This document shows positions 6,777-15,682 of a DNA stretch of 34,708 bases, one piece after another. Source of the DNA: an uncultured Flavobacteriales bacterium (GTDB lineage: Bacteria > Bacteroidota > Bacteroidia > Flavobacteriales > Crocinitomicaceae). The stretch is taken from contig CAMLDR010000023.1 of the NCBI GenBank assembly GCA_946478775.1, positions 1 to 34,708 of the forward strand, written 5' to 3'. Below the pieces are notes generated by a model. That model saw nothing but the letters and a program-made list of their open reading frames with translations. It had not been told where the DNA came from and searched no databases. The position numbers and the translations under genes were made by a program. Every line of letters begins with the position of its first letter. The stretch's first letter is position 1.

Positions 6777-8039
6777 TTATTCCTCTACAAAATCCAAATC
6801 CCTGTTGTGGGTTTCTGATATGCTCCAGGTACTGTAAATTCCAATAGCGAAAGCAATCAACCCGATAATTCCTGCGGAAACCAAAACGGTTAATCCGGAC
6901 CCCATTAAAGATTCAAATCCGATGGTCATTAAAATCACCGTTCCGCGAACCATATTCGGAATCGTGGTAGCGGCTGTAGATCGGATATTCGTTCCAAACT
7001 GCTCTGCTCCTATCGTTACGAACATGGCCCAATATCCTGTTCCGAATCCAAACCAGCAGCACATAAAATAATACATTCCGGCGGTATGAATGGTTCCGGA
7101 AAGGATCCAGACCACGCTGATCAAGGTAAAAGCCATCATCCATAAAATAGATTTTCTCCGTGATTTTAACCAATGACTTAGTAATCCGCTGAAAATATCA
7201 CCTGCAGAAATTCCAATATATCCCCACATGATCGCATCACCGGGACTAATTCCGCCTTCAATTCCCAAAGCTTCTCCGAAAACATTTCCGAACATGGCCA
7301 GGATCCCTATACAGAACCAGGTTGGAAGTCCAATTCCTATACAGCGCAGGTACCTCCAAAATCGGTCCCAATTGGTAAAGAACATTCCGAAATTTCCACG
7401 ACTGACTTCTGTCTTCTTGGTTTCATTAAAAATTCCGGACTCCAACACTCCAATACGCAGTAAAAGCAAGCCAATTCCCATTCCTCCTCCAATGAAATAA
7501 GCAATATTCCAATCAGCAGGATCTATCAGGTTTACAGTCAGGTTGGCAACTACAGCACCAGATAGTCCGACTCCTGCTACGATAGAAGTTCCCAATGCAC
7601 GCAGCTCCTTGGGCAAAATTTCCGAAACCAGGGTAATCCCGGCGCCCAATTCTCCGGCTAATCCGATCCCGGCAATGAAGCGCAAAGCCACATAAGTATA
7701 AGTCAGGTTCTCTTTGTCATTGGGGAAATACGGTAAGAACCCACACATGATATTTGCCAGGGAATAGAGAACTATGGAGCCGAAAAGAACAGATAAACGC
7801 CCTTTTTTATCACCCAGAATCCCCCATAGAATTCCTCCCAGGAGCAAACCTCCCATTTGCCAGTTCACAATCAGGGTTCCTACGTGATTCACTTCATCAC
7901 CTTTAAAACCAAGGCCTTGCAAGCTGGGAAGCCGGACAATTCCAAAAAGAAGCAAATCGTAAATATCTACGAAGTAGCCTAATGCCGCTACAATAACAGG
8001 CAGAGACCACAAGGGTTTGTATGAGGTAATCTTTTCCAA
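6777..8039 (-). CDS. MFS transporter, sugar/metabolite:proton symporter type
   Basis: This 420-residue carrier has about 12 membrane segments. Visible are VDIYDLLLFGIV in helix 1, the MFS loop 2-3 signature GDKKGR at 76-81, and the acidic helix-4/5 region FIAGIGLAGELGAGITLVSEILP seen in metabolite:H+ symporters. The substrate is unknown; a carboxylate is plausible given dctA immediately downstream. The start appears to be TTG at 8039 on the minus strand: an in-frame TAA lies 9 codons upstream and no ATG or GTG falls between. A TATCTTCG box, one mismatch from the -7 consensus, lies about 18-25 bases upstream of the start. Confidence 0.83.
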   Translation of the reverse strand: MEKITSYKPLWSLPVIVAALGYFVDIYDLLLFGIVRLPSLQGLGFKGDEVNHVGTLIVNWQMGGLLLGGILWGILGDKKGRLSVLFGSIVLYSLANIMCGFLPYFPNDKENLTYTYVALRFIAGIGLAGELGAGITLVSEILPKELRALGTSIVAGVGLSGAVVANLTVNLIDPADWNIAYFIGGGMGIGLLLLRIGVLESGIFNETKKTEVSRGNFGMFFTNWDRFWRYLRCIGIGLPTWFCIGILAMFGNVFGEALGIEGGISPGDAIMWGYIGISAGDIFSGLLSHWLKSRRKSILWMMAFTLISVVWILSGTIHTAGMYYFMCCWFGFGTGYWAMFVTIGAEQFGTNIRSTAATTIPNMVRGTVILMTIGFESLMGSGLTVLVSAGIIGLIAFAIGIYSTWSISETHNRDLDFVEE

Positions 8040-8068
8040 AGTAGTTTGTTTGAGCCGAAGATATTAAA

Positions 8069-8103
8069 TCAATTCCGAATTCCGAATGCACAATGCCGAA
8101 TTG
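8069..8103. repeat. AATTCCGAAT-type repeat, variant copy
   Basis: AATTCCGAATTCCGAAT followed by a degenerate TGCCGAATT is a variant of the AATTCGTAATTCG family. It lies upstream of the MFS gene in the gap between two divergent genes. The reverse complement reads GGAATTCGGAATT. Confidence 0.5.
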
Positions 8104-8194
8104 ATTATTTTATTAAAGTACGATCCTTTCTATTTGACTCAAAAATTCAAATTAGTTCCAATTACGACCACCGTTTCTCAAAGATGTATCCTCT

Positions 8195-8227
8195 AATTCG
8201 TTATTCGTAATTCGGAATTCGTAATTT
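8195..8227. repeat. AATTCGTAATTCG-type intergenic repeat, copy 3, abutting ribD
   Basis: Units AATTCGTTATTCGTAATTCG and GAATTCGTAATTTT run to within 6 bases of the ribD start codon. The last unit merges into TAATTTTG, a perfect -7 promoter match. Confidence 0.6.
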
Positions 8228-8229
8228 TG
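8222..8229 (+). promoter_or_regulatory. Candidate -7 element for ribD (TAATTTTG)
   Basis: This is an exact TAnnTTTG match formed at the end of the AATTCGTAATT repeat, only 4 bases before the ribD ATG. If used, the mRNA would be leaderless. No TTG is found at the ideal -33 spacing, so this is a consensus match only. Confidence 0.3.
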
Positions 8230-8233
8230 ACTA

Positions 8234-9271
8234 ATGAATCTCGATGAGAAATACATGCTTCGCGCGCTGCAATTAGCCAAATTGGGCGGAGCAGCAACTA
8301 AATCCAATCCATTGGTTGGAGCGGTCATTGTCCTCAACAACGAGATCATCGGTGAAGGGTATCATCAAAAATACGGAGAAGCTCATGCGGAAGTGAATGC
8401 CGTGAAATCGGTAAAAGACCCCGCAATGCTTAAAGAAGCTACGATCTACGTCACGTTAGAACCCTGCTCCCATTTCGGAAAAACTCCCCCCTGCGCAGAT
8501 TTATTGGTCCGCTCTGAATTCAAACGCGTGGTCATAGCTCAGATCGATCCTTTTTCGGAAGTTTCAGGACGTGGAATAGAAAAACTCAGGAATGCGGGGA
8601 TACCAGTAGATTGCGGAATTCTGGAAGCAGAAGCAATGGAATTAAATAAGCGCTTCATGACTTTCCACACCAAAAAACGTCCCTATATTACCCTTAAATG
8701 GGCGCAGACAAAAGACGGTTTTATAGATAGGGACCGCTCTACACATTCAGAAACAGGAATAAATTGGATCTCACAACCTGAAACACAGGTGATAACGCAT
8801 CAGCTGAGAAGTACGGAACAAGCAATTTTAGTAGGTTGGCGTACCATTCAAAACGACAATCCTTCCCTTACGACACGTGCTTTTAAAGGCCCAAATCCTT
8901 TACGGATAGTCATTGACCCTCAATTACAGGCGCCGGAAGATGCAGCAATTTTCTCAGACGGGAACCTTACGTTCGTTTTTAATCTCATGGAAGACGCGGA
9001 AATCAATGAAGTTCGCTACCTGAAAATGAATGATCTGACCCTGGAATCCATCCTTCAACGACTTTTTGAACTCAACATCAACTCGGTATTGATTGAAGGT
9101 GGAGCGAATACTTTGTCTCGTTTCATCGAATCCGGTTTATGGGACGAAGCAATGATCATTACCGGTCAAAGGGAATTCAAATGCGGTTTAAAAGCGCCCG
9201 CTCTCTCCAAAACACCTTTCAAGACCGTTCAATTCGGAAAAGACCGATTAGACTATTTTCGGAATATTTGA
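8234..9271 (+). CDS. ribD: Bifunctional riboflavin biosynthesis deaminase/reductase RibD
   Basis: This 345-residue cytoplasmic enzyme performs two steps of riboflavin synthesis: deamination of 2,5-diamino-6-ribosylamino-pyrimidinone phosphate, then NADPH-dependent reduction of the ribose. The deaminase domain (1-145) has the zinc site H51-A-E53, P77-C78-S-H and P-P-C87, with E53 as the proton shuttle. The reductase domain (about 148-345) shows RPYITLKWAQTKDGFI and SVLIEGGANTLSRFIES. Length is close to the family's usual 350-370. No other rib gene is adjacent and I see no FMN riboswitch upstream; the leader is only repeat DNA. ATG 8234 gives the normal N-terminus (DEKYMLRALQLAK). Confidence 0.93.
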   Translation: MNLDEKYMLRALQLAKLGGAATKSNPLVGAVIVLNNEIIGEGYHQKYGEAHAEVNAVKSVKDPAMLKEATIYVTLEPCSHFGKTPPCADLLVRSEFKRVVIAQIDPFSEVSGRGIEKLRNAGIPVDCGILEAEAMELNKRFMTFHTKKRPYITLKWAQTKDGFIDRDRSTHSETGINWISQPETQVITHQLRSTEQAILVGWRTIQNDNPSLTTRAFKGPNPLRIVIDPQLQAPEDAAIFSDGNLTFVFNLMEDAEINEVRYLKMNDLTLESILQRLFELNINSVLIEGGANTLSRFIESGLWDEAMIITGQREFKCGLKAPALSKTPFKTVQFGKDRLDYFRNI

Positions 9272-9379
9272 AGGGAAAAGTCCCACAAACCATTGCTAAA
9301 CTCCTTGAATTTTCTATTTTTAGTTCGCTGTAAAGAATCTGGTCAATAAACAGGTCAAATAGCCTTGAAAACTTAAAAG

Positions 9380-10237
9380 ATGAAGATTTACCCCATTGAA
9401 ACCGGCACATTTAAACTAGACGGAGGAGCCATGTTTGGTGTCGTTCCAAAAAGCCTCTGGTCTAAAACCAATCCGGCCGACGAAAACAACCTGTGTACCT
9501 GGTCTATGCGCTGTTTGCTGATCGAGGATGGAAATCGCTTAATTCTGATTGATACCGGGATCGGAGACAAACAAACCGAAAAGTTCTTTTCTCATTATTA
9601 CCTGGCGGATACCAAAACACTGGAACAAAGCCTGAATAAACTGGGTTTTGGACTGGACCAGATCACGGATGTTTTCCTGTCTCATCTTCATTTTGATCAT
9701 TGTGGCGGAGCTGTTAAATGGAATTCAGACCGCACAAAACTGGAAACCGTTTTCAAAAATGCCACCTATTGGAGTACCGAAAATCACTGGCAATGGGCAA
9801 CAGAACCGAATCCACGGGAAAAAGCCTCTTTTTTAAGTGAAAACATTCTTCCCCTTCAGGAAAGCGGACAGTTGAAAATGGTAAAGCGTAACGGAAATTA
9901 TACCGAATCCGTATTCAACAACTTCGATGTGCTGTTTGTGGACGGGCATACGGAAAGCATGATGATCCCGCATATTCATTACCAGGACAAAACACTCGTA
10001 TTCATGGCAGATCTGCTGCCAAGCACCGGACACATTCCCCTGCCCTACGTCATGGGATACGATACAAGACCTTTGATCACCCTGGGCGAAAAAGGAACAT
10101 TCCTTGAAAATGCTGCAAACCGGGAGTTTGTGTTATTTTTAGAGCACGACAGCGTCAATGAATGCTGTATCGTAGAACAAACTGAAAAAGGAGTCCGCTT
10201 AAAAGATAGTATGACTTTTTCATCCATATTTGGATAA
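9380..10237 (+). CDS. Metallo-beta-lactamase-fold hydrolase (lactonase-like)
   Basis: This is a 285-residue cytoplasmic MBL-fold hydrolase. The metal site is complete: H102-L-H104-F-D106-H107, H190 in FVDGHTE, D211 in FMADLLPS and a late H255 in LFLEHDS. The arrangement, plus an N-terminal domain before LILIDTGIGDK, resembles quorum-quenching lactonases and similar two-metal hydrolases. The true substrate is unknown and the lactonase label is only a structural comparison. It follows ribD by 108 bases and precedes the HU/SPOR gene by 29 bases, so co-transcription with the latter is possible without an obvious functional link. Confidence 0.85.
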   Translation: MKIYPIETGTFKLDGGAMFGVVPKSLWSKTNPADENNLCTWSMRCLLIEDGNRLILIDTGIGDKQTEKFFSHYYLADTKTLEQSLNKLGFGLDQITDVFLSHLHFDHCGGAVKWNSDRTKLETVFKNATYWSTENHWQWATEPNPREKASFLSENILPLQESGQLKMVKRNGNYTESVFNNFDVLFVDGHTESMMIPHIHYQDKTLVFMADLLPSTGHIPLPYVMGYDTRPLITLGEKGTFLENAANREFVLFLEHDSVNECCIVEQTEKGVRLKDSMTFSSIFG

Positions 10238-10266
10238 AATTGTAAATTAGAACAAAACTTCATACC

Positions 10267-11616
10267 ATGAACAATTACTTACTGCAACTATTAAAAGAAG
10301 TCAAAACATTGATTATACCGGGGCTAGGAGCGCTTACCGTTACCAATGAAACCACCGGGGAAATCTTGTTTATGCCTTATTTGAAGTTTGATGACGGTAC
10401 TTTAGCCAAGCACATTGCCAGTAAGGAAAACATGGAGTTAAATGATGCCTCGAACCTGATTTCCAAGTTCGTACGTGAAGTGACAGCAGAATTAGATAAA
10501 GGAAACTCCTACGATATGTACCAATTCGGTCGCTTTGTGAAAATCGACGGAGAAATTGCGTTCGAAGCATGGTCCGCTTCTCAAGGCGACCAGAAACCGG
10601 AAGAAACAGTGAAACAGGAAACCGTAGTTGAAACACCGGTTGCTGCTGTTGTTGAACCGGTAATTGAAGCACCGAAAGAGAAAGTTCCACTGGTAGTGGA
10701 GAAACCAAAAGCAGAAGAACCGAAGATTGAGGAAAAACCAAAGGAAGAAAAAGTAATCCCTCCTGCAGCAGAGGAACCAAAAGTAGTTATTGAAACTCCG
10801 GAACCAAAAAAAGAGGAACCGAAAGTGGAGAAAATGATTCCACCCATTGTTGAAAAACCAGTGGAAGCCGAAGTCGTTCCACCTGTTGTTGAAACTCCCA
10901 AAAAGGAACCTGTAAAACCTGCACCAAAGAAAGAGACCATCAAGACGGAAAGACTGGTTAAGGACCCGAATGCTCCGAAAACAAAAAAGAAAACTTCTGT
11001 ATTTGCATATGTTTTATGGGGATTCCTCGTACTAATCCTGGGTGCAGGAACTTTCATCGCCATCCAGTTTGACACACTCAAAAAGGATTTTCCAATTTTG
11101 GCTGATCTGGCAGGGGAAAACGACAATGTTGCAAAAGGAAGTGAAGACGTAAAACAACTGGAAGACGAGCCGGATGTAAACATTGACTCCGAAACAGCAT
11201 CGGAACCTATTCCTGAAGACGAAGTACAAGTGGTGGAAGATAAACTTCCGGAAGAGCCTGTAAAAGCAGAACCTAAAAAAACCGTTGCTCCTGCTCCGAA
11301 GAAAGAGACCCCAAAACCGAAGCCTACAGTGACGGTTAACAAAAAACCGGTAACAAAGACTCTAAAAACATCTTCATCCGCAGCTTTCGACGGTTCAAAA
11401 CCCTTCCATGTAATCGCAGGTTCTTTTGGATCCGAAGCAAATGCCAATAAACTGGCTGGAAAACTTCAATCCAAAGGATTCGGAGAAGCATCCGTAACCA
11501 TGAATAGTGGTATGTACCGCGTAAGTGTGAAAGGATTTGCTACTTTGAACGAAGCAACTGCTGAAGCAGCAACAATCCAAAGTTCCGTTCCGGGAGCATG
11601 GGTTTTGAAAATGTAA
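10267..11616 (+). CDS. HU-CCDC81-like domain / transmembrane / SPOR domain protein
   Basis: This 449-residue protein has three parts. Residues 1-100 match the bacterial HU-CCDC81 domains (LIIPGLGALTVTNETTGEILFMPYLKF ... YQFGRFVKIDGEIAFEAW). Residues about 105-240 are a Lys/Glu/Pro/Val-rich, repetitive linker (PKVEEKP-like units). A transmembrane helix (VFAYVLWGFLVLILGAGTF) is near 244-265, then an acidic/Pro-rich periplasmic linker, and a SPOR domain (about 377-449, KPFHVIAGSFGSEANANKLAGKL ... AWVLKM). SPOR domains bind glycan strands lacking stem peptides at division sites. The N-terminal domain would be cytoplasmic and could bind nucleic acid or protein. The combination is typical of Bacteroidota and suggests a cell-division or envelope role. 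Confidence 0.9.
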   Translation: MNNYLLQLLKEVKTLIIPGLGALTVTNETTGEILFMPYLKFDDGTLAKHIASKENMELNDASNLISKFVREVTAELDKGNSYDMYQFGRFVKIDGEIAFEAWSASQGDQKPEETVKQETVVETPVAAVVEPVIEAPKEKVPLVVEKPKAEEPKIEEKPKEEKVIPPAAEEPKVVIETPEPKKEEPKVEKMIPPIVEKPVEAEVVPPVVETPKKEPVKPAPKKETIKTERLVKDPNAPKTKKKTSVFAYVLWGFLVLILGAGTFIAIQFDTLKKDFPILADLAGENDNVAKGSEDVKQLEDEPDVNIDSETASEPIPEDEVQVVEDKLPEEPVKAEPKKTVAPAPKKETPKPKPTVTVNKKPVTKTLKTSSSAAFDGSKPFHVIAGSFGSEANANKLAGKLQSKGFGEASVTMNSGMYRVSVKGFATLNEATAEAATIQSSVPGAWVLKM

Positions 11617-11642
11617 ATCACAAATAATACTACAAAACAAAT

Positions 11643-11670
11643 GTGGGCACGCGATTAATCGCGTGCCCAC
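11643..11670. terminator. Perfect 28-base palindrome between convergent genes (bidirectional terminator)
   Basis: GTGGGCACGCGATT (11643-11656) is followed directly by its exact reverse complement (11657-11670), then TGTTT. It lies between the HU/SPOR gene and gap, which converge, so it can stop transcription from both sides. Its outer sequence resembles the palindromes at 2724-2745 and 22131-22160. Confidence 0.75.
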
Positions 11671-11691
11671 TGTTTATATAATCTATTCAAA

Positions 11692-12696
11692 TCATCCCAA
11701 TTTCACTACCAAATCAATCAAACGATTCGAGAAACCGGCTTCGTTATCATACCATCCCACCACTTTGATCATATTCCCGATCACCGAAGTCAATTCGCTG
11801 TCAAAAATACAAGAGTTCGGATCTCCAATAATATCGACTGAAACAATAGGATCTTCCGTATAACGGATAATTCCTTTTAAATTCGAATCGGATGCTTTTT
11901 TGAATGCCGTATTGATCTGTTCTACCGTTGGCGGATTTTCCTTCACGATCACCGTCAAATCGGTTAACGAACCGTCCGGAACTGGAACACGCATACCGCA
12001 TCCTCCCATCTTACCTTCCAATTCAGGAAAAATGCGTGTGATTGCCTTTGCAGCACCGGTTGAGGTTGGTACAATACTTTGGGCAGCAGCTCGCGCTCTT
12101 CTAAGGTCTTTGTGCGGACTGTCATGCAGGCGCTGATCCGAAGTATAACTGTGAATGGTCGTTATATATGCTTCTTCAATATCACAGAACTCTTTTAATA
12201 CCGCTACTAACGGTGCTGCTGAATTCGTTGTGCAGGAAGCATTGCTGATAATTTGGTGTTCATCCGTAATCAGATGATCATTTACGCCGATAACCACATT
12301 GAAAATGTCATCACCTTCCGAAGGAGCGCTGAGAATAACACGTTTCGCTCCCGATTTCAAATGCACTCCCGCTTTCTCTGAAGTCAGAAACAGACCCGTT
12401 GCCTCAATAACGATATCCACGCCCAATTTTCCCCATGGAATCTCCTCTGGGTTCTTATGCTGCAAAAATTCAATCTTTTGCGTTTGGTTAAAGATCAGTT
12501 GATTTCCTTTTATTTCGAATTCATCATGCATTCTCCCGTGAATGGAATCGTATTTCAATAAATGGACCAGGGTTGCTACCGGGGCCAGATCATTGATTGC
12601 CACCAAATCAATTCGTGGGTTCATTAATGCCAGTCTGCTAAAGTAACGTCCAATTCTTCCAAAGCCGTTAACACCTACTCTTATGCGTTGTTCCAT
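11692..12696 (-). CDS. gap: Type I glyceraldehyde-3-phosphate dehydrogenase
   Basis: This 334-residue glycolytic enzyme oxidises glyceraldehyde-3-phosphate to 1,3-bisphosphoglycerate with NAD(P). The Rossmann motif is VGVNGFGRIGR (7-17), the catalytic cysteine is C155 in SNASCTTN, and the catalytic histidine is H182 in TTIHSYTSDQRLHD. An acidic residue after the second strand (AINDLAP, D36) favours NAD over NADP. Length and motif order are normal for tetrameric GapA. It ends 22 bases from the palindromic terminator and is separated from the upstream minus-strand gene by a classic terminator at 12761-12798, so it is probably transcribed alone. No clear -7 box is visible upstream. Confidence 0.95.
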   Translation of the reverse strand: MEQRIRVGVNGFGRIGRYFSRLALMNPRIDLVAINDLAPVATLVHLLKYDSIHGRMHDEFEIKGNQLIFNQTQKIEFLQHKNPEEIPWGKLGVDIVIEATGLFLTSEKAGVHLKSGAKRVILSAPSEGDDIFNVVIGVNDHLITDEHQIISNASCTTNSAAPLVAVLKEFCDIEEAYITTIHSYTSDQRLHDSPHKDLRRARAAAQSIVPTSTGAAKAITRIFPELEGKMGGCGMRVPVPDGSLTDLTVIVKENPPTVEQINTAFKKASDSNLKGIIRYTEDPIVSVDIIGDPNSCIFDSELTSVIGNMIKVVGWYDNEAGFSNRLIDLVVKLG

Positions 12697-12760
12697 TTGT
12701 CTTACTGTAAAATTTGAATAACCTTGTTTGAAAATCCTGACTTGAAATTACAAAAATAAA

Positions 12761-12798
12761 AAAAGCCCCGGTCCAGTAAGTACGGGATCGGGGCTTTT
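12761..12798 (-). terminator. Intrinsic terminator of the T9SS type B protein gene
   Basis: Arms AAAAGCCCCGGTCC (12761-12774) and GGATCGGGGCTTTT (12785-12798) pair with a single mismatch around a 10-base loop. Read on the minus strand, the stem is followed by a long T-run. It lies 17 bases past the stop of the 955-aa gene and isolates it from gap. Confidence 0.85.
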
Positions 12799-12814
12799 AA
12801 CATCATTTATTTTA

Positions 12815-15682
12815 TTAGTGGAAGACCTGAACAAATCCTTGTTGTACAATTTCTTCACCTGTCTGCAGTTTCGCTGTAAATTTATAGAAGTATGTTCCTT
12901 CTGAAACAACCTCTCCGTTTAGATTTTTACCATCCCATGCAGCAGCCGGATCACTATATTCTGTAATCAGGTTACCCCATCTGTTTACAATTGAAATCTC
13001 GAACTCTTCCACACCATCGTAATCCAGGTAGAATTTATTATTCCCTACAGCGGATGAAAGAACGATAATGTTTGGTGCAGTGATGTAACATACTTTACCT
13101 CCAATTGTCATAGTAGAAGAGTGTGAGTTACACTCATTACTTGCCGTAACAGTGTATACTCCCGGCCCTGCTGTGATATCATGACCAATCGTACCCTCAT
13201 TCCATACATAAGTATCGTTTTGAGGATAATTTGCGGCAGAAATCGTAATCTGTGAACCCATACAAATAACCGTGTCAACAGTTGTTACATAAGCCCAGTT
13301 GATGAATTCAATTTCAGAAGTGATATCGACTCCACACTGGTTATCCGTAAACGTAACTTCAAAAGTTCCGGGGATGCTGGATGTAATAACCGGATTCATA
13401 ACGTTCACATTCGGAGAGAAATGAATATTCGTATCTGCACTTGACCAGACTCCGCCGTTTGCAGCAATTGTTCCCTGAACATTATAAACAAAGTCACAGG
13501 CTGTCGTATCGGGGAAAATTTGTGGCAATAAGAACAATGTCACCTGAGCAGACGTTGAATTGTTACAAACATTATCTGTAAACGTAACCGTATATTGTCC
13601 GCTGGTAGTTGCCGTAATAATCGGGTTCGTCGCAGCATTATTCGGAAGGAAAATGACTTCCGGTGATAAAGCAGACCAGACACCTCCTGTTTGGTATACT
13701 TGCGTACCCAGTACCTGGAGTTCATCATTACAAAGCAACGTATCATTAAATATCTGCGGATAAGGCGGGAAGATGATCGTTGAAGTCACCGTATCGCTAC
13801 ACGCATTGTCTATATAGGAGACGTTATAGGTGCCGGCGGTATTCGTCGTTATCAGCGGGTTATTATTCGTTGTTGAGCTGAAGTTCAATCCTGCCGGAGT
13901 AGCGCTCCACACTCCACCTGCAAAAGCCTGTGTACCTGCGACCTGGAAAGCCAAATCACATGCAAGAGTATCCTGGAAAATGATTGGCAATGGCAAGCTG
14001 AACACATCAAAAGTAGTGTCGTAATGACAACCGAAATCATCAATTACATTATAAGTATAAAAACTATGTCCGGGAGAGGTTGTTTGAATAACAACCAATG
14101 TATCGTTTTGTCCGGAGATAATATTCGGAGAAGCATCCCAGAAACCATCTACATAGTAATTTTGGTACGTTTCGAAATTCGGGTATAAGGATGCATCGAA
14201 AGTAATCCCCCATTGGAAAATATATCCGTCATCAATACCCTGGTTATCCTGCACTGAAATTGTCCAGTTACCATCTAACGGGCAACCAACAAAGTCATTA
14301 AAATTTCCATCAGGAGTATACGTGCCCGGAAGCATGGACTGATATCCGGAAGGATTGGTATAAGTATTTCCTAAATTGGCACAAATGGTTCCATAATCAG
14401 GGTTTACAAAGCTGAAGCAATACGTTTCAACAGGAGAACCCGGAGCACCACCATCTGTATCCGTATCACTTCCTAAAGCAATACCGCCTCCGAAACATCC
14501 GCCCGTAACAATACCATTACCTCCATATGTATTCATCAAAGAAACCTCTGTTCCATTCGGGCAAGTCAATGTAATCTCAATATCCCCGATATAAGAGTGC
14601 TCGATATCCAAACAAATAGAAGCAATATCGGAAGGCTGTGTGACAGTCCCGGAACCTAATCCGGAAATAGGAATGGTGGTTTGGTAAAGCTGACCGGTTC
14701 CATCAGGCAAGAATGTTAACCCGGCAAAACTTCCTCCAATGGAAAATTCTCCTCCGGGAACATCAACACCCGCGGTGTCCTGAGCGGTTACACCACCAAT
14801 TAGAATATTTTGTGTACCAATACAAATGGTATCTTCAACAGGACCTGCTGTTGCAAATGAAGGAAGAATTGAAACACGTACTTTAGCTGTAATCCCCATC
14901 AATTGAGGGAATTGGTCCGTCATTTTCAAATCAATAAAATATCCCTGACGGGCAGTTGGAACAAACCACACGGAATCATTATTAACTCCCAATGGCCCAA
15001 CATTCGAAACTGTCCAGCTGTAATTGATATTTTCTAACGTTTGAGAATATCCGAATCCTGTAGACTCCAAAGAGTATGGAAACAAAGGTTTCGCAACAAA
15101 TAAAATGCTGTCTCCCAAACAAACATTTACATATCCTGTATCAATCGGGTTGATTTGGTTTTGAGGATCTCCGTTAACAAAAGCCTCCAAATGCGGATAG
15201 TATGGCTGAGCAAGGTTACCACAGGCAACTTTGGCAATCCATCCTGTGCCATCACTCGCTCCATCCGTTTTAAATCGAACCGTCAAACATCCGCTGGGAT
15301 TGTTCTCGAAACTCGCCTGCCAGTTACCACCCATTGGATTCGTTCCATTGTTTGCAGCTACCAATAAGGGAGCAGCTGTAGTTGGTCCGTCAAAAATATA
15401 AAGGGTATCTGTTGGATGAATATCAAATTCATAACCAATATTCGTAGCAAAAGCAATGGATACTTTCGTTCCCTGAGTTAAATCGGGACAGAAAGTAATC
15501 GTATCATCAAAATTGGGAGTGTAATTTCCCGGCATATCAATAAAGTTTACACCTCCTAAGCCCAAAGCACCGCAATCCAATTCGTTTGGATCAACATAAT
15601 CCGCATCTGACATCGTCATTTGCGCGTGTGAAACTGTTCCCAAAAACAGAGCCCCTATCGCTATTAATAATTTTCTTCTCAT
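12815..15682 (-). CDS. Large secreted protein: CUB-like, P-domain, three Ig-like repeats, T9SS type B C-terminal domain
   Basis: This 955-residue protein is exported by Sec (signal peptide 1-20, cleaved at SHA-Q) and then by the type IX system. In order: a CUB-like domain (about 35-155, DTLYIFDGPTTAAPLL); a proprotein-convertase P-domain (about 335-497, ICLDIEHSYIGDIEITLTCP ... GNWTISVQDNQGIDDG); three tandem repeats of about 77 residues, 566-640, 641-718 and 719-795, each with C-D/N...GVWS...NP-I/V-IT...G-T/Q-Y/F-x-V...DN-x-C; and a CHU_C-type gliding-motility C-terminal domain (about 868-955, FEISIVNRWGNLITEY ... EGTYFYKFTAK). No protease domain accompanies the P-domain, so an adhesive or matrix role is more likely than catalysis. 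The start overlaps the upstream gene's stop (ATGA), so the two are coupled. Confidence 0.88.
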   Translation of the reverse strand: MRRKLLIAIGALFLGTVSHAQMTMSDADYVDPNELDCGALGLGGVNFIDMPGNYTPNFDDTITFCPDLTQGTKVSIAFATNIGYEFDIHPTDTLYIFDGPTTAAPLLVAANNGTNPMGGNWQASFENNPSGCLTVRFKTDGASDGTGWIAKVACGNLAQPYYPHLEAFVNGDPQNQINPIDTGYVNVCLGDSILFVAKPLFPYSLESTGFGYSQTLENINYSWTVSNVGPLGVNNDSVWFVPTARQGYFIDLKMTDQFPQLMGITAKVRVSILPSFATAGPVEDTICIGTQNILIGGVTAQDTAGVDVPGGEFSIGGSFAGLTFLPDGTGQLYQTTIPISGLGSGTVTQPSDIASICLDIEHSYIGDIEITLTCPNGTEVSLMNTYGGNGIVTGGCFGGGIALGSDTDTDGGAPGSPVETYCFSFVNPDYGTICANLGNTYTNPSGYQSMLPGTYTPDGNFNDFVGCPLDGNWTISVQDNQGIDDGYIFQWGITFDASLYPNFETYQNYYVDGFWDASPNIISGQNDTLVVIQTTSPGHSFYTYNVIDDFGCHYDTTFDVFSLPLPIIFQDTLACDLAFQVAGTQAFAGGVWSATPAGLNFSSTTNNNPLITTNTAGTYNVSYIDNACSDTVTSTIIFPPYPQIFNDTLLCNDELQVLGTQVYQTGGVWSALSPEVIFLPNNAATNPIITATTSGQYTVTFTDNVCNNSTSAQVTLFLLPQIFPDTTACDFVYNVQGTIAANGGVWSSADTNIHFSPNVNVMNPVITSSIPGTFEVTFTDNQCGVDITSEIEFINWAYVTTVDTVICMGSQITISAANYPQNDTYVWNEGTIGHDITAGPGVYTVTASNECNSHSSTMTIGGKVCYITAPNIIVLSSAVGNNKFYLDYDGVEEFEISIVNRWGNLITEYSDPAAAWDGKNLNGEVVSEGTYFYKFTAKLQTGEEIVQQGFVQVFH

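Noticed and set aside
8234..9271. FMN riboswitch upstream of ribD
   Set aside because: The 194-base gap holds AT-rich repeats and no conserved RFN-type pairing that I can see.
10581..11447. Long reverse-strand frame of 288 codons opposite the HU/SPOR gene
   Set aside because: It is the mirror of the low-complexity Lys/Glu/Pro/Val linkers, giving a Ser/Thr/Phe/Gly-rich product with no recognisable domain; the forward gene has clear HU-CCDC81 and SPOR domains.
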